From: Astropecten irregularis
Lineage: Eukaryota; Echinodermata; Asteroidea; Paxillosida; Astropectinidae
Assembly (NCBI GenBank): GCA_963971285.1
Contig: OZ020260.1
Span: 12,124,798 to 12,188,797 of the forward strand
Length of the DNA stretch: 64,000 nucleotides
Direction: 5' to 3'
This document shows, in pieces, positions 47,401 through 57,280 of this stretch. Every line of letters begins with the position of its first letter. The stretch's first letter is position 1. The notes below the pieces were generated by a model that was not told the origin of the DNA, did no database searches, and was given only the letters and a program-made list of their open reading frames with translations. The position numbers were made by a program, and so were the translations under genes.

Positions 47401-50400
47401 AAAAGTGGACAAAAGTGTCATGTCCGTTACATTGAAAGTGTCATGTCCGTTACGCTACTTTTTGAGCTGGCAAAAAAGATTGGAATCAAAACTGTTTTAA
47501 AAAACTGTATTTATGATAAGAACATGGCCTTATGGTTCAAACTAAATCAAAATTAGGTGCATTAACTCTAACAATTCACAGGAAATTGCATAACAAAAAG
47601 CAGGTTAAAAAGCCTTGTCCATTTGGTGTCATGTCCGTTACGGTCACAAGAAGTGTATTTTCTCTACAACCGTTCAATGAAATCACATGAATTTTACTAC
47701 ATATGTCACTGATAGTCAAATGTGTCTGATAAGCCTAATTAAAATTGTTTGCAAACTGCCAATCCTACTTTGTGATCCTCTGAATAAGGCAAAAACTGTG
47801 TGATTGTCATGTCCGTTACGCTGGAATTGCCCATATTTAGACTGTATGAATTAAACAGTGTATATTGTCCTTTTGCCAAAGAAAATTAGGGGAACTGAAA
47901 AGTTCAATGGGGCAATGTTTTTTTTAATTTCACAGAATCTGCAAACAGGAATAGAATAAACAAACTTGCTGTTTAAAGGTAGTATCACACTTTGTTTTTG
48001 TCAAAGATATAGATTCATGGGCTAAAATATCAAGGAAGATAAAGTAACAGTCATCTGTGAAAATTTCAGTCCCATACGACGCCCACTTTTTGAGAAAGCA
48101 GTGGAAAAACGGCCACAGTAATTTCAAAATCTTTCCAGTTTTATTTTTTTCTTTAAAAGATCAAAAATAATTTTGGTCAATTTTGGTTTTACTCTTTTCT
48201 GGATAAATATAGAATTTCAGGCAGAAAAATGTTATCGACTTTATGTTTCTACAATCACCATCTTTATACCCTGTAAGTACATATTAGGTAAATCTGTGAA
48301 CATTTCTGTTTCAGTATGCTACCACCTTTATACCTCTCTGCCCACATCCTTGATCTTGAGGCAAATGAAAACTAATACTAAAAAGAACTAAGACTGAGAT
48401 GGGTCAAATTGCTGAACACGAATTCCAATGTTAACTTGAACTTCCAGAAATAACAAAGACTACAAGACAACGAAACAAAATTTTTTAAAGATTCATCATT
48501 CCAAACATTGAAAACTGAACAAAGAAAAATTGACTTGAGCGGATTTCGAACCGGCGACCTCCTGAATAAAAGTACAGGCGCTCTACGGTATTCAGGAGGT
48601 CGCCGGTTTGAATCCCGCTCCAGTCAATTTTTCTTTGTTCACTTTTCAATGACTTTAAATTCGGTCAGTTTCCCTTGTGGTTATTTGATGATAATATTAG
48701 TAATAGTAAATTCCAAACAATTAGTAAAATGAGTAAATTACCTATCACATCCTTTGCTCATAGATCCAAGTTCGTTGCACTGGCATGGGAAACACTCGAC
48801 GCTGCTGTTGCTGTGACGATAGTAGCCATGCTGGCATTCTGTGCAGTTTTGCCCTTTGTAGCCACTTCGGCAGACACATGCTGTGGTCGTATTGTCGCAT
48901 GACGTGTTCAGGGAACCCACAGGATTGCACATACATTCTGCATTCATAATAAAATAAGTCAAAGAGCCACATTCTGTCAAAGTATGAAAACCAAAACCTC
49001 AGCTGGTTGAAATTGAAGCTTCAAAACATGTAGCTCACATACAATTATATCACACAGGGTGAGAATTTCGTACGGCCACAAAGTCCACATGAGGCCTTCA
49101 TTTCTGTGGTTTTGTGGCCTTTTTTAAATGCATGTTATTTCATGTTATGAAACCAGTCTGTGAAGTGTGAACAAATTCATGAAATCGGTTAATGTAAAAA
49201 AACAAGTTTCATTGACATGTAAGCCAATACAACTAATGTCAAACAAAATTACAAGTTTTAAAGGTACATGTACATACATAATACATGATTGGTAAAAGTC
49301 ACAGAACAGCACTCACACTTTGTCTGATCCAATATGTGCATGAAATAATAACCATGTGGAAATTTGAGCTCAATCTGACCTCTGAGTCACAAGAAAATAG
49401 CGAAAGCCCGACTCAATTTTTCTTAAAAAACAAAGGAAAGAATGGTTTTGATCTTACCCCGAGATCAAAACTGTTTTCAGTCTTTGTTTGACTAATTTCT
49501 GGATTTCAGGCAGAAATATTTTAACGGTATGTGTCTAGTACAAGCACCATCTTCATATCCTGAAACTTTTATGTAAATCTGTGAACATTTCTGCTTTGGT
49601 TTGTTACCAATGTTGTACAGTACATGGCCTTTAAAATGCACCATGGTGGAGTTTATTTCTAGAACAAGTTCTAGTGTATGTGATTGCATACATCATGTAC
49701 AATGTACATATGATGTAGCAATGTGAGAAAATGTGGCCACAGAAACAATTCTTCCTCCATGCTTTTTTAATACCCAAGCACATGTTGTGCAGTGTTCTAG
49801 GCCACTGACCTTGCTGACATAATCAGGTTAAAACAAAGCCGGAACTACTGGTGTATGGTCCGTGTTAACACAAATTAATTTTATGCTCTCTGTTCCTATA
49901 TTACAGAGTCATGCTGCTGTTTCCTGTTGAGTAAGGCAGCATGTATTTTGCAAAATATCTTCGTTCTGTCACTTGACTTGACCACACAAAATCAAAACAA
50001 GTGCAGTGGGGTTGGGCAGTCATGGCACTGTTCTTCCACTGATCAAAAACAAAAAAAGGAAAAAACAATGCTGCAAATGTTTACAAGTAGAGGGATAAAG
50101 TCAACATGGCATTAGCCGGAAAAAAAAACCCGAAACAAAATGCTGATTCATATTGAGAGTAAACTAAAACAACAATGAAATGCACTTCTTCGGCAGTTAA
50201 ATTCTGTGATCAACGCTGACTGTGCGTTGCAGGACCTGATTTTTCACTTGAAAAACTGTCAATGTTGTAGTTTTCTATATGGATCGGTTTGCAAACTTTG
50301 CGGAAACACCAATCCCCATGTAAGAATCGTTCTGACTTATTTTCGCACTTCTTATGTCGTTTGCACTTCTCGTAAGGTCTCAACGTTTCAAGTCGACTAG

Positions 50401-51783
50401 CCTGCTCTAGTCGTCATCAGGAGACCGATTGTAGTTTTTTGTTGAAAAAAAAAAGATGGTCCATCATTCAACTCTTAAAGGTAATTTCATGCTTTTTATC
50501 AGATTTCTGTTTCGGTATGCTACCAAAGCATATACCTTTAAAGGTGAAGAGCAATGTCATTATACATACAGGGTTTTCCACTCTTAGTGCAGTAGAGGGG
50601 TGTACAAATGTGATATACACATGTAAATCAGGGACAGTTCCAACCAAAGATATATGTAGCTCCGCATGCATGCGCATGATTTTCATTAGGATAAATTATT
50701 ATGTATGTATTCATAAAAATTACCGTACCAGCAATGCCAATGGCAATGAAGCAACAGCTGCATAAGTTCATAACTTATACATGTGTAAGTGTCTACGTAC
50801 TGACTGTATGTACATAATTATAATATACAGTACATGCAGCATCAGCAAACCGGTATGGTACCAAAATTTAATGAGAGCACGTTTGACAGTCGTCCTTCAA
50901 ATAAAAATGAAAATACATGTATGCATGTACAGGAGTATACGAATGCATAATCACTCGATCCGACCATTAACTGTAGCCAGTATTATTCCATATTTAACGT
51001 TTCCAGGTTGCAGCATAGCTGCGCATATCTGTGAAATGATCCTTGGGATATGGCGGTGTGTGTGTGGTTTAATGGCTTCTGACTGCTAAATGAACAAAGA
51101 TAATTGACTATTGGGGTCATCACCACCAACGTAGAGCTGGATGGCTCAGTTGGTAGAGTGCCTGTACGGTATTCACTAATTCAGGAGGTCGCCGGTTCGA
51201 ATCCCGCTACAGTCAATTTTTTTCTTTGTTCACTTTTCAATGACTTTAAATTCAGTCAGTTCCCCATGTGTTCAATGTGTTGTGGTTATCTGAAGATCGA
51301 TCAAATGTACATGACAGATCAAGTCAAAATCGTTAACATTACTAAATCGCTATCTAACCTTGGGCCCTATTATTATTAATTTAATTAATCACATGCAAAA
51401 AAATTCCAATGACTGAATGAGAAGAAAACTGCTGACTAGTGACTGCAAAATTTTGTGACATGGACACCACCAAACGATCTGTACCCACAAGTCACAACGT
51501 TTGTGGCTTCGTGCGTCCAGTATAACACCGTACCTGTGTTCAATTTTTATTTCGTACATTCTCAGTCTCACTCAATCATTGAAATTGTTATTAAATATTA
51601 CTTAGCCTACTAATCAAATATGTCAGCATTTGATTTTGAGTTTTACAAACCTTCACCAGATCCATTTAAAATTGCCAGCGGTTTATCCGTAATGTCAGTT
51701 GGCAAAGATGCACCGATACATGTCCAATGAATACAGCAAACGACGAGCACAGTACCAGCAAATATAATTCCACTCGGGTACAT
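38470..51783 (-). CDS. MEGF9: MEGF9-like single-pass membrane protein (5 exons, 345 aa)
   Basis: Type I membrane protein with laminin-type EGF modules, related to vertebrate MEGF9. Coding exons: 51651-51783, 48742-48937, 40508-40650, 39275-39505, 38470-38804; phases sum to 346 codons. Exon 1 encodes a signal peptide (MYPSGIIFAGTVLVVCCIHW). Exons 2-4 hold cysteine-rich modules: ECMCNPVGSLNTSCDN with YKGQNCTECQHGYY, CSCKKGVGGEQCDRCLSGFYG, and CQCSHTPPG with CDLLTGKCPKC. Exon 5 has a membrane segment (IIASGAVGGCVLVILFVLLT), a basic stop-transfer run CRRRCRRKSRR and LPLWTIELR, matching the human PFWTIELK signature. The cytosolic tail is rich in Asp/Ser/Tyr (LDDSYLMESSSDYF). The ectodomain has about three EGF-like units, fewer than the five I recall in human. 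Its introns total over 12 kb and house many transposons. Confidence 0.88.
39050..39175 (+). repeat. Interspersed repeat shared with 54185-54295
   Basis: Blocks AGTGCGGCGGAGCGT, AAAAGGCAGACGGAGACACTG and GGATCGGTCTATAGG occur in reverse-complement order at 54185-54295. Class unknown. Confidence 0.65.
39663..39805 (+). mobile_element. LINE ORF2 C-terminal fragment, second copy
   Basis: Reads WLRQVGRYFVEMGMGHVAAW followed by decayed codons, then the same CATGCTCCCACTGATTGATT end as 5557-5735. In MEGF9 intron 3. Confidence 0.62.
39823..39954 (+). mobile_element. tRNA-like module framed by inverted repeats
   Basis: TGTGAACAAAGTAAACTGAC on the left and GTTAACTTTCTTTGTTCACA on the right enclose a tRNA-like sequence (A box TAGCTCAGTTGG, B box GGTTTGAATCC). 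The anticodon stem does not pair, so it is a repeat and not a tRNA gene. Confidence 0.72.
40864..41017. mobile_element. Harbinger-like MITE, family E, CAA flanks
   Basis: Starts GGGTCGATTTCACAAAG and ends GGTGAAATGACAC; CAA on both sides (40861-40863, 41018-41020). Interior GATCGATCGTAACTC. Confidence 0.75.
41135..41255 (-). repeat. tRNA-headed repeat, decayed copy
   Basis: Minus-strand B box GGTTCAAATCCCGCTC and tail matching the 51057-51300 copy in order. Confidence 0.55.
42601..42744. mobile_element. Short MITE with CAGGGATGA ends, perfect 6-bp duplication
   Basis: Starts CAGGGATGAGATTGACC, ends AATCTCATCCCTG, flanked on both sides by AAAATG (42595-42600, 42745-42750). Sister of 24966-25087. 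Confidence 0.84.
43641..43999 (-). mobile_element. TTAA-flanked MITE, copy 9 (one end decayed)
   Basis: Starts TTAAAGGTTCAATCATACTT and runs through the central GATCTCGGGGTGAGATC palindrome to the TTTGACAAAAACC block; the right terminus is not clear. Confidence 0.75.
44256..44394. mobile_element. Harbinger-like MITE, family E, CAG target duplication
   Basis: 139 bp. CAG at 44253-44255 and 44395-44397 flank GGGTGGATTTCACC and its inverse partner GAAATCGACAC. Interior GCAATGCAGCCCAACGTAGG. Confidence 0.8.
45245..47836 (+). mobile_element. 2.6-kb DNA transposon remnant with a repeated 16-bp motif
   Basis: Perfect 17-bp terminal inverted repeats ATATGGGCAATTCCAGC (45245-45261) and inverse (47820-47836). 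The motif TGTCATGTCCGTTACG occurs eight times inside, three near the left end (one plus, two minus) and five toward the right end (all plus). The plus strand keeps transposase-like pieces: at about 45912-46100 FVFRFPYELFESWNLHLQWQ then FFARSHGKRAMDVIKHVVTS, and at about 46515-46610 VEFLRRQARGLIQSTQEEEA. These are broken by stops, so the copy is dead. I recall FFATSHGKG-type motifs in uncharacterised transposase-like proteins, but cannot name the superfamily. It lies in a MEGF9 intron. Confidence 0.8.
47973..48331 (-). mobile_element. TTAA-flanked MITE, copy 10
   Basis: Starts TTAAAGGTAGTATCACACTT; right end TATGCTACCACCTTTAT. Second subtype with GGGCTAAAATATCAAGG. Confidence 0.82.
48506..48651. 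mobile_element. Two-headed palindromic copy of the tRNA-like repeat
   Basis: Two tRNA-like half modules face each other: the left arm carries the inverse B box (TTCGAACCGGCGACC) and the right arm GGTCGCCGGTTTGAATCC. Arms pair over about 70 bp from CATTGAAAACTGAACAAAG outward. Only a short A-box remnant remains at the centre. Confidence 0.82.
49258..49634 (+). mobile_element. TTAA-flanked MITE, copy 11
   Basis: TTAA both ends; first subtype with CACAGAACAGCACTCACAC and the GATCTTACCCCGAGATC palindrome. Confidence 0.85.
50278..50400. repeat. Partial GGTTTGC...ACACC foldback copy
   Basis: ATGGATCGGTTTGC, GCGGAAACACC and CATGTAAGAATCGTTC match the left arm and loop of 14814-14938; the right arm is replaced by other sequence (CGTAAGGTCTCAACG). 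Confidence 0.6.
50475..50541. mobile_element. Minimal TTAA-flanked MITE, 67 bp
   Basis: Only the two termini of the TTAA family remain: TTAAAGGTAATTTCATGCTT and AAGCATATACCTTTAA. In MEGF9 intron 1. Confidence 0.75.
51057..51300 (+). mobile_element. tRNA-derived short repeat, most complete copy
   Basis: Leader of about 75 bp ending AACAAAGATAATTGACT, then a tRNA-like block (A box TGGCTCAGTTGG, B box GGTTCGAATCC), then AGTCAATTTTTTTCTTTGTT and a tail. AATTGACT/AGTCAATT and AACAAAG/CTTTGTT form an inverted pair around the tRNA part, an unusual layout for a SINE. No poly-A tail is seen. Confidence 0.78.
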
Positions 51784-52289
51784 TTTTACGACCACGCACT
51801 ACTAATGGCTCTGACCGTGACGTCTCTCCGAAGCTCGCCCGTGCCACACGGCCGAGGTCCTCGTGTCTGACCCGCTGCGGGAAATTCACCACACGTACTT
51901 TTGACTTCCACCGACTTGTTGACAGATTCAGGGCGATTTAACGTCAAATTCCTCGCTTTCTCATGCCAGGGAATAAACAGCAACTCTGCCGGTAATGATG
52001 TGATTCGATGCTGTCTACATCGTTTAATGATCTTGACCGCAGAGTCAATAAAGTGACGTTTTGTGTCATAAATTTGGCTTAGAAATGTCGATTGTGCCTG
52101 TGCAGTTATCTATAATGATGCATAGGCTTTGCGTCACGAGTACACGTCTAGCAAGCGAGCTACTGCTCATGCCTATGTGGTGACGTCACTTCCACTTCCG
52201 CGTAAATTGCACAAGGCAAACTTTTGACAGTGAAATAAATCATCAACAAAAAGAGGTTTTATTGCCCAAACCAAATAACCGGAGGCCGT

Positions 52290-52380
52290 TTTACGCCTTC
52301 TTCATTTTTACATAAAAAGTCATCTGTAGAATTGTATTCATTTCCAGTGACTGGCTCGTTACTGTAGGCCGTTTCCTCTT
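52290..52380 (+). repeat. Relic of a fourth cluster unit
   Basis: TTTTACATAAAAAGTCAT and AGAATTGTATTCATTTCCAG plus TGACTGGCT match the sequence just after first exon 2 (55412-55465). The matching first exon is absent here. Confidence 0.6.
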
Positions 52381-52599
52381 GCTTTTGTTGTAATGTGTAA
52401 GGCCGTCCAACAATGTATGAACAATAAGCCTATTGTCAACTTTGTTCATGCTGTGGAGACGGAGCTGTGGGCCTATAACTCGGGCTTTAGAAAGATTTCT
52501 AATGGTTTTAACTTTTTTTCTGCTCGTTCGTGATTTCAAATAAGAAGTAACTATCCGTAATGTTCAGACAATGTCACGTGGCCTTCATCCAAGACCATG

Positions 52600-52833
52600 T
52601 GCCAATTTCATAAAGCTGCTTAGCACAAAAATTCGCTAAGCATGACAATTGTCATTTCTCTTAGTAAAAACAGGATTGTGTATCACTTGCAATTGTTCTT
52701 TGGCTGTTGTTCGCTGACCATGAATATCAAATGGATTTTTCAATGGTGGATTGTTTTATTGGGCAAGCTATTTTTGTGCTAAGCAATATTTTGTACTATA
52801 AAAAGTATAAACCAGCTCTATGAAATTGGCCCC
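52600..52833. mobile_element. Harbinger-like MITE, family A
   Basis: Left end GCCAATTTCATAAAGCTGC, right end CAGCTCTATGAAATTGGCCC. The interior retains GCTGACCATGAATATC. It sits between the relic unit and unit 1. Confidence 0.78.
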
Positions 52834-53420
52834 AAGAGTTTTGCTGATTCAAATAATATTCATTAGTTAGATTACGAATATCGAAAGAACTTTGATAAAA
52901 GTGAATAAGAGTGAAGTTTTACAAAAGAAACGTCTGGCTTTTTATTGACATCTACTATTATTTGACCCCAAACTTTTTTACCTGCTGTACTTTCTCAACA
53001 TTATATGAGTCCTTGAAAATTTAATTGCACAGACTGATGTCTCCACTACATAATTATGTTTATTTTAATTGTCGTCTGAAAACTCATGTCTTTCTTAAAA
53101 GGCGCGCACGTGATTAGAATGTTGTGGTAACAGCTACAACAATAATTCATGTTAAAGTTTCTTGCAAAAACATATGCTGGTCGAGAGGGGTACTTTGTTG
53201 ACGAAAATGCTACTCAGTGCTATAATATTGCCAGCATAGCAACGGCAATATTATAAAAACAAATCCATATAAGAAGGCATTATTCGTTATATATAATAGG
53301 CTATTATTGATTTATTCTGAGTGTGCATCCAAATTGATCGTTCATTATCACAATTATTGCAAAATTTCGAAATATTTGGAAGGAGCGCGCACTCAAGTTA
53401 TCTTTTTATTTTTTGCACAA

Positions 53421-53470
53421 GGTTCGCTTATCCAGACTACATAAAGGCCTGCACACGCGACACATCCATT
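53421..53470 (+). promoter_or_regulatory. Conserved promoter block of cluster unit 1
   Basis: GGTTCGCTTATCCAGACTAC followed by ATAAAGG (TATA-like) and CCTGCAC, then ACACATCC. The same block precedes all three first exons, 80-105 bp upstream of the ATG. Confidence 0.6.
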
Positions 53471-53540
53471 ATTACTGATCTGCTGGTTTTGAAGTAAAAA
53501 CAATACACTGATTAACGATACCACACACAATAGCTCCGTC

Positions 53541-54007
53541 ATGTCGCCCATTGCTTTGATGTTGTTGATTTCCCTGTGCATATGTGTGGATGCGAGGAGA
53601 CCTCAGAAGGATGGAAGTAAAGATTCCTCGAATAGACTAGTAGGCCTTTTCCCACTTGACCAATCTCGGGGGTGGCCCCGGGGTGAAGCAGGGGTGAAAA
53701 TAAGCCACGATTCCCACTTGAAATGTTCACCCCTCCGTCACCCCGCGAGCCACCCCTGAGCCACCCCCGAGATTGCCTTATCTCCGGGGTTAGTTCAACC
53801 CTGCTCCGGACCAGGGTTGAAATTTTCACCCCGGGGTGGCGCCGGGGTGAGTTCGCCCCGGGGATGAGCGCTCTAGCGGGAGGATTTGGAGGACTAGGGG
53901 GCGGGGGTGGAAGCTGGCCATGGGGAATGAAGCCACGTACAGCTCGCTTCATTTCACCTGAGAATGACCGCATATTCCCCGAGGAGAACGCCTCTTCTTT
54001 ACGCTCG
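53541..54007 (+). pseudogene. First exon 1 of the secreted-protein cluster, disrupted by an insertion
   Basis: Starts MSPIALMLLISLCICVDA, a signal peptide, then RRPQKDGSKDSSNR, matching unit 2 (GSKHSSKK). An inserted block at about 53641-53870 breaks the frame. Past it the second half resumes in another frame: GGFGGLGGGGGSWPW, MKPRTARFISPENDRIFPEE, then NASSLRS and a GTAATA donor after 54007. The host exon is therefore probably dead, unless the insert is used as new coding sequence ending at the stop near 53760. Confidence 0.7.
53641..53870. mobile_element. GC-rich insertion in first exon 1, CTAG flanks
   Basis: The segment is absent from the paralogous exon of unit 2. CTAG occurs on both sides (53637-53640 and 53871-53874 region). 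Inside, AATCTCGGGGGTGGC is inverted as GCCACCCCCGAGATT, and CCCCGGGGTG repeats several times. A small GC-rich foldback or MITE of unknown class. Confidence 0.6.
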
Positions 54008-55033
54008 GTAATAAGCCTTCTTCATTTCTAAATAGTTATCGGTAGAATTGTATTCATTTCCAATGACTGGCTTGTGTAGTCAATGTTTATTTTTTTTGTA
54101 CTTTAGTATGGCGGCTCAACTGACGTCCAACAATGACTAAAATATTGTCAATGTTCATATTTCGGCCGTTTTAAAGCACAGAACTTTGGGCCTATACACC
54201 GATCCGATACTGTCCACCATTACTGCAGTGTCCCGCCTGCCTTTTGTCCGGCAACAAAAGAAGTGACGCTCCGCCGCACTTTATAAAGTATCATTGCAAG
54301 GTATACGTCCCACGCATGATTAGGGGACCCGTTTCTCCTTTTCTGTAGTTGTTGAATAATTTATTTGTTTGCTTTTTATACTTATCAGACAACAGTTCTC
54401 GAATTTTTGTCACGGACCTGTTTACATGAAGGATTCATTCATTGGCACTTTTTAGACTTTACGGATATCGAGAGAACTTTGATAAAAGTGAATGAGAGTG
54501 AAGTTTTACAATAGAAAAGTCTGGCTTATTATTGCCATCTGCCATATTTGACCCCAAACTTTTTTACCTGCTGTACTTTCTCAACAATATGACTTCACAG
54601 TCCTTGATGAGAGTTTAATTGCACAGACTGATGTCTCCACTGTGTTTATTTTAATTGTCGTCTGGAAACACAAGTCTTTCTTAAAGAGCGCACGTGATTA
54701 GAATGTTGTTGTAACAGCTATGATGGTATAGCATTCCTAGAACAATTCAGGTTAAAGTTTCTTGCAAAAGTATAATTGGTCGGGAGGGGTACTTTGTTGA
54801 CGAAAACACTTGTCAGTGTTATAATATTGGCAGCTTAGCCACGGCAATATTGAATTCTAAAGAAAAATCCATAACAAGACATCATTTGTTATAATAGGCT
54901 GTTCTTATTTGATTCTCTCTTAGGGGGTGCATCCAAAATGATCGTTCATTATCACAGTTATCGCCAAATTGTAAAAATTTGGAAGGAGCCTGCACTTTAT
55001 CATTTTTTTTTTTACAACACCGTAATTTGCATA
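54008..55033. other. Spacer between cluster units 1 and 2
   Basis: Holds the unit 3' flank (54030-54090), the repeat 54185-54295, and from 54450 the unit upstream flank that matches 52870-53300. I looked for, and did not find, a copy of downstream exon 2 (WNLICDDNGNVC) here. Confidence 0.55.
54185..54295 (-). repeat. Interspersed repeat shared with 39050-39175
   Basis: CCTATACACCGATCC, ATTACTGCAGTGTC, GCCTGCCTTTTGTC and ACGCTCCGCCGCACT are reverse complements of the blocks at 39050-39175. Confidence 0.65.
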
Positions 55034-55082
55034 AGGTTCGCTTATCCAGACTACATAAAGGCCTGCACATGGGACACATCCA
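55033..55082 (+). promoter_or_regulatory. Conserved promoter block of cluster unit 2
   Basis: AGGTTCGCTTATCCAGACTA followed by CATAAAGGCCTGCAC and GACACATCCATTATTACTG; nearly identical to unit 1. About 100 bp before the ATG at 55159. Confidence 0.6.
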
Positions 55083-55158
55083 TTATTACTGATCTGCTGT
55101 TTTTGAAGAACAGTATACATTGTACACTGATTAACGATACCACACAATGAGCTCCGTC

Positions 55159-55392
55159 ATGTCGCCCATTGCTTTGCTGTTGTTGATTTCCCTGTGTGTG
55201 ATGGCCGCGCAGGGCCTGGGACAATGGAAGCATGGAAGTAAACATTCCTCGAAGAAATTCGGAGGCCATGGATTTGGAGGAACGGGCGGGGGTGGGAGCT
55301 GGTCATCGATAATGAAGCCACGTACAGCTCGCTTCATTTCACATGAGAAAGACCGCATATTCCCTGAGGAGAAAGCATCTTCTTTACCCTCG
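55159..55392 (+). CDS. First exon 2 of secreted cysteine-rich protein cluster (alternative first exon)
   Basis: 78 codons in phase 0: signal peptide MSPIALLLLISLCVMAAQG, then a basic Gly/His/Ser segment (QWKHGSKHSSKKFGGHGFGG), a Gly run with Trp, then MKPRTARFISHEKDRIFPEE and KASSLPS before a GTATTT donor. An in-frame ATG 12 bases earlier (MSSV) is possible; the MSPIA start is conserved in unit 1. Without splicing the frame would add VFTLS and stop. The donor phase matches the shared exon at 56303. Family not recognised. The cationic Gly/His-rich N-part resembles secreted defence peptides only in general style. Confidence 0.68.
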
Positions 55393-55814
55393 GTATTTAC
55401 GCTTTCTTAAGTTTTACATAAAAAGTCATTACGATAGAATTGTATTCATTTCCAGTGACTGGCTTGTGTAGGCATAATGGTATAGAACAATTCATGCTAA
55501 AGCTTCTTGCAAAAGCTATACTGGTTGCGAGGGTACTTTGTTGACGAAAACGCTTGTCAGTGCTATAATATTGCCAACATAGCCACGGCAATATTGAATT
55601 ATAAAGACAAATCCAATATAACAATACATTATTCGTTCTATATAGGCTATTATTGATTTTATCCATCACAGAGTGTGCTTCCAAAATGATCGTTCATTAT
55701 CACCGTTATCGCAAAATTGCAAAATTTGGAAGGAGCGCGCACTTTATTAAATTTTTACAAAATCACCGTTATTGCCAAACTCGTAAAAATTGTGAAATAA
55801 ATAGCTGTGTATAC

Positions 55815-55865
55815 AAGGTTCGCTATCCAGACTACATGAAGGCCTGCTTACGGGACACATCCTTT
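55815..55865 (+). promoter_or_regulatory. Conserved promoter block of cluster unit 3
   Basis: AAGGTTCGCTATCCAGACTA followed by CATGAAGGCCTGC and GGGACACATCC. The TATA-like CATAAAG of units 1 and 2 is CATGAAG here, so this unit may fire differently. Confidence 0.55.
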
Positions 55866-55927
55866 TACGGATCTGCATTGTGTTCAGAACAGCACTGATT
55901 AACAAAATGTATAACAATAGCTCCGTC

Positions 55928-57239
55928 ATGTCGCACATTGCTTTGTTGTTGATGATTTCCCTCTGTGTGGATGCGCATGGCAGCGGTAGTGGACGGCGTT
56001 GGCCTAGAGGTTCATTGCAGCTCGGAAATCCTGGAAGACGGCCTCCCCATTGGCGACGCCCGCGAATGTACATGCCTCCTCACTCCATTTCACCTGAGAA
56101 AGACCGCATAAACCCTTTGGAGAACGCCTCGGTAATAAGGCCTATAATGCAAAAGCCTTCATTTTCTAAATGTTACCAAATTAGTGAGGTACGACATGAT
56201 AACTAAATCATTTTTGGACGAAATCATTGCTTTGATATCTGGACCTATTCAACGCTTTACTGAACGGTCTGTTGTTTCTCTGTTTTTGTCTTTTTTTAAT
56301 AGGAGTTGCAAGTGTGGAATCTCATATGCGATGACAACGGAAATGTCTGCTCGAAAAGCTACAGACGCCGTGAGGGCCGTAACGTTGCTGTCAATTGTAA
56401 GTTGCATTATCTTTGGGGCTTCTGTAATATAATAATAGTCAGTCTTGATTATGAAGTCAACTCGACCATCTTGGTACAAACTTATGTCATGTCATGTTAG
56501 TTTCATATGGATTTGCAGACATTCGTCTGCCTTATGCTACCTCATTGGTATAGTCGATGGGGCAAAACAGCAATAGAAAATTTGGCAGAAAAGTGGTTGG
56601 TCAATGGTACGAAACCTTAAAGTTAAAAACAAAATGCATGCTTGAAGTTGAAACGGTATTGATTATTTTAGAAAAGGGTATGAAAAGAGGAACAAGTTGT
56701 GTTGTGGTAATCAAAAGTATTGTTTTTAATTTTATTGAACATCAATGTGAAAACACAACACGGATATCCGAATGAAGCCCAAACTGCATGGCACATCAGG
56801 TGATGTGGTTGGTAAAGCCGCCGCTTTTCAACATTAGCGGTTGATCTGTATATGACAGCTTCTGGGTATAGGCCTATAAGTTGAGTAAGTTCAATCACAG
56901 CTTCGAGTTAATTTTAAATTCTTGCTTGACAATTTTGCTATACAGATGCGTTTGAATACACCCAAAACCCTCCCCGGATAGCGTTTACCGCCATCAGTGA
57001 CGGGGAATTGAGCTGGAAAACCATCATGACCCCAGGTAATTAATAATTATACCTTAATATTTAGTTACATCTATTCATAAAAATCTTAGACAGGTATATT
57101 AAGCAATATTCTTTCCCCAAAGTTCCCCACGATGCATGCAGTATACTTTGAACTGCATCGTCCTATATGACTTCTGCTGTTGTTGTTGTTGTTGTTGATG
57201 TTGATGTTGATGTTGATGTTGATGTTGATGTTGATGTTT

Positions 57240-57280
<41 letters not shown>

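Larger units (their letters stand above)
51784..53420. other. MEGF9 promoter side and upstream part of the secreted-protein locus
   Basis: Immediately left is the MEGF9 start. From 52290 to about 52380 is a fragment of the 3' flank of a cluster unit (matching 55400-55480), a relic of a fourth unit. A family A MITE lies at 52600-52833. From about 52870 the sequence is the upstream flank of unit 1, matching 54450-54850 closely. No exon recognised. Confidence 0.55.

Noticed and set aside
51132-51212. Functional tRNA gene at the most complete tRNA-like repeat
   Set aside because: T-arm and anticodon arm pairing is poor and extra bases sit in the variable region; best read as a tRNA-derived repeat.
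54008-55033. Private downstream exons for cluster unit 1
   Set aside because: I searched for a coding block resembling WNLICDDNGNVC or other cysteine-rich sequence with an acceptor and saw none.
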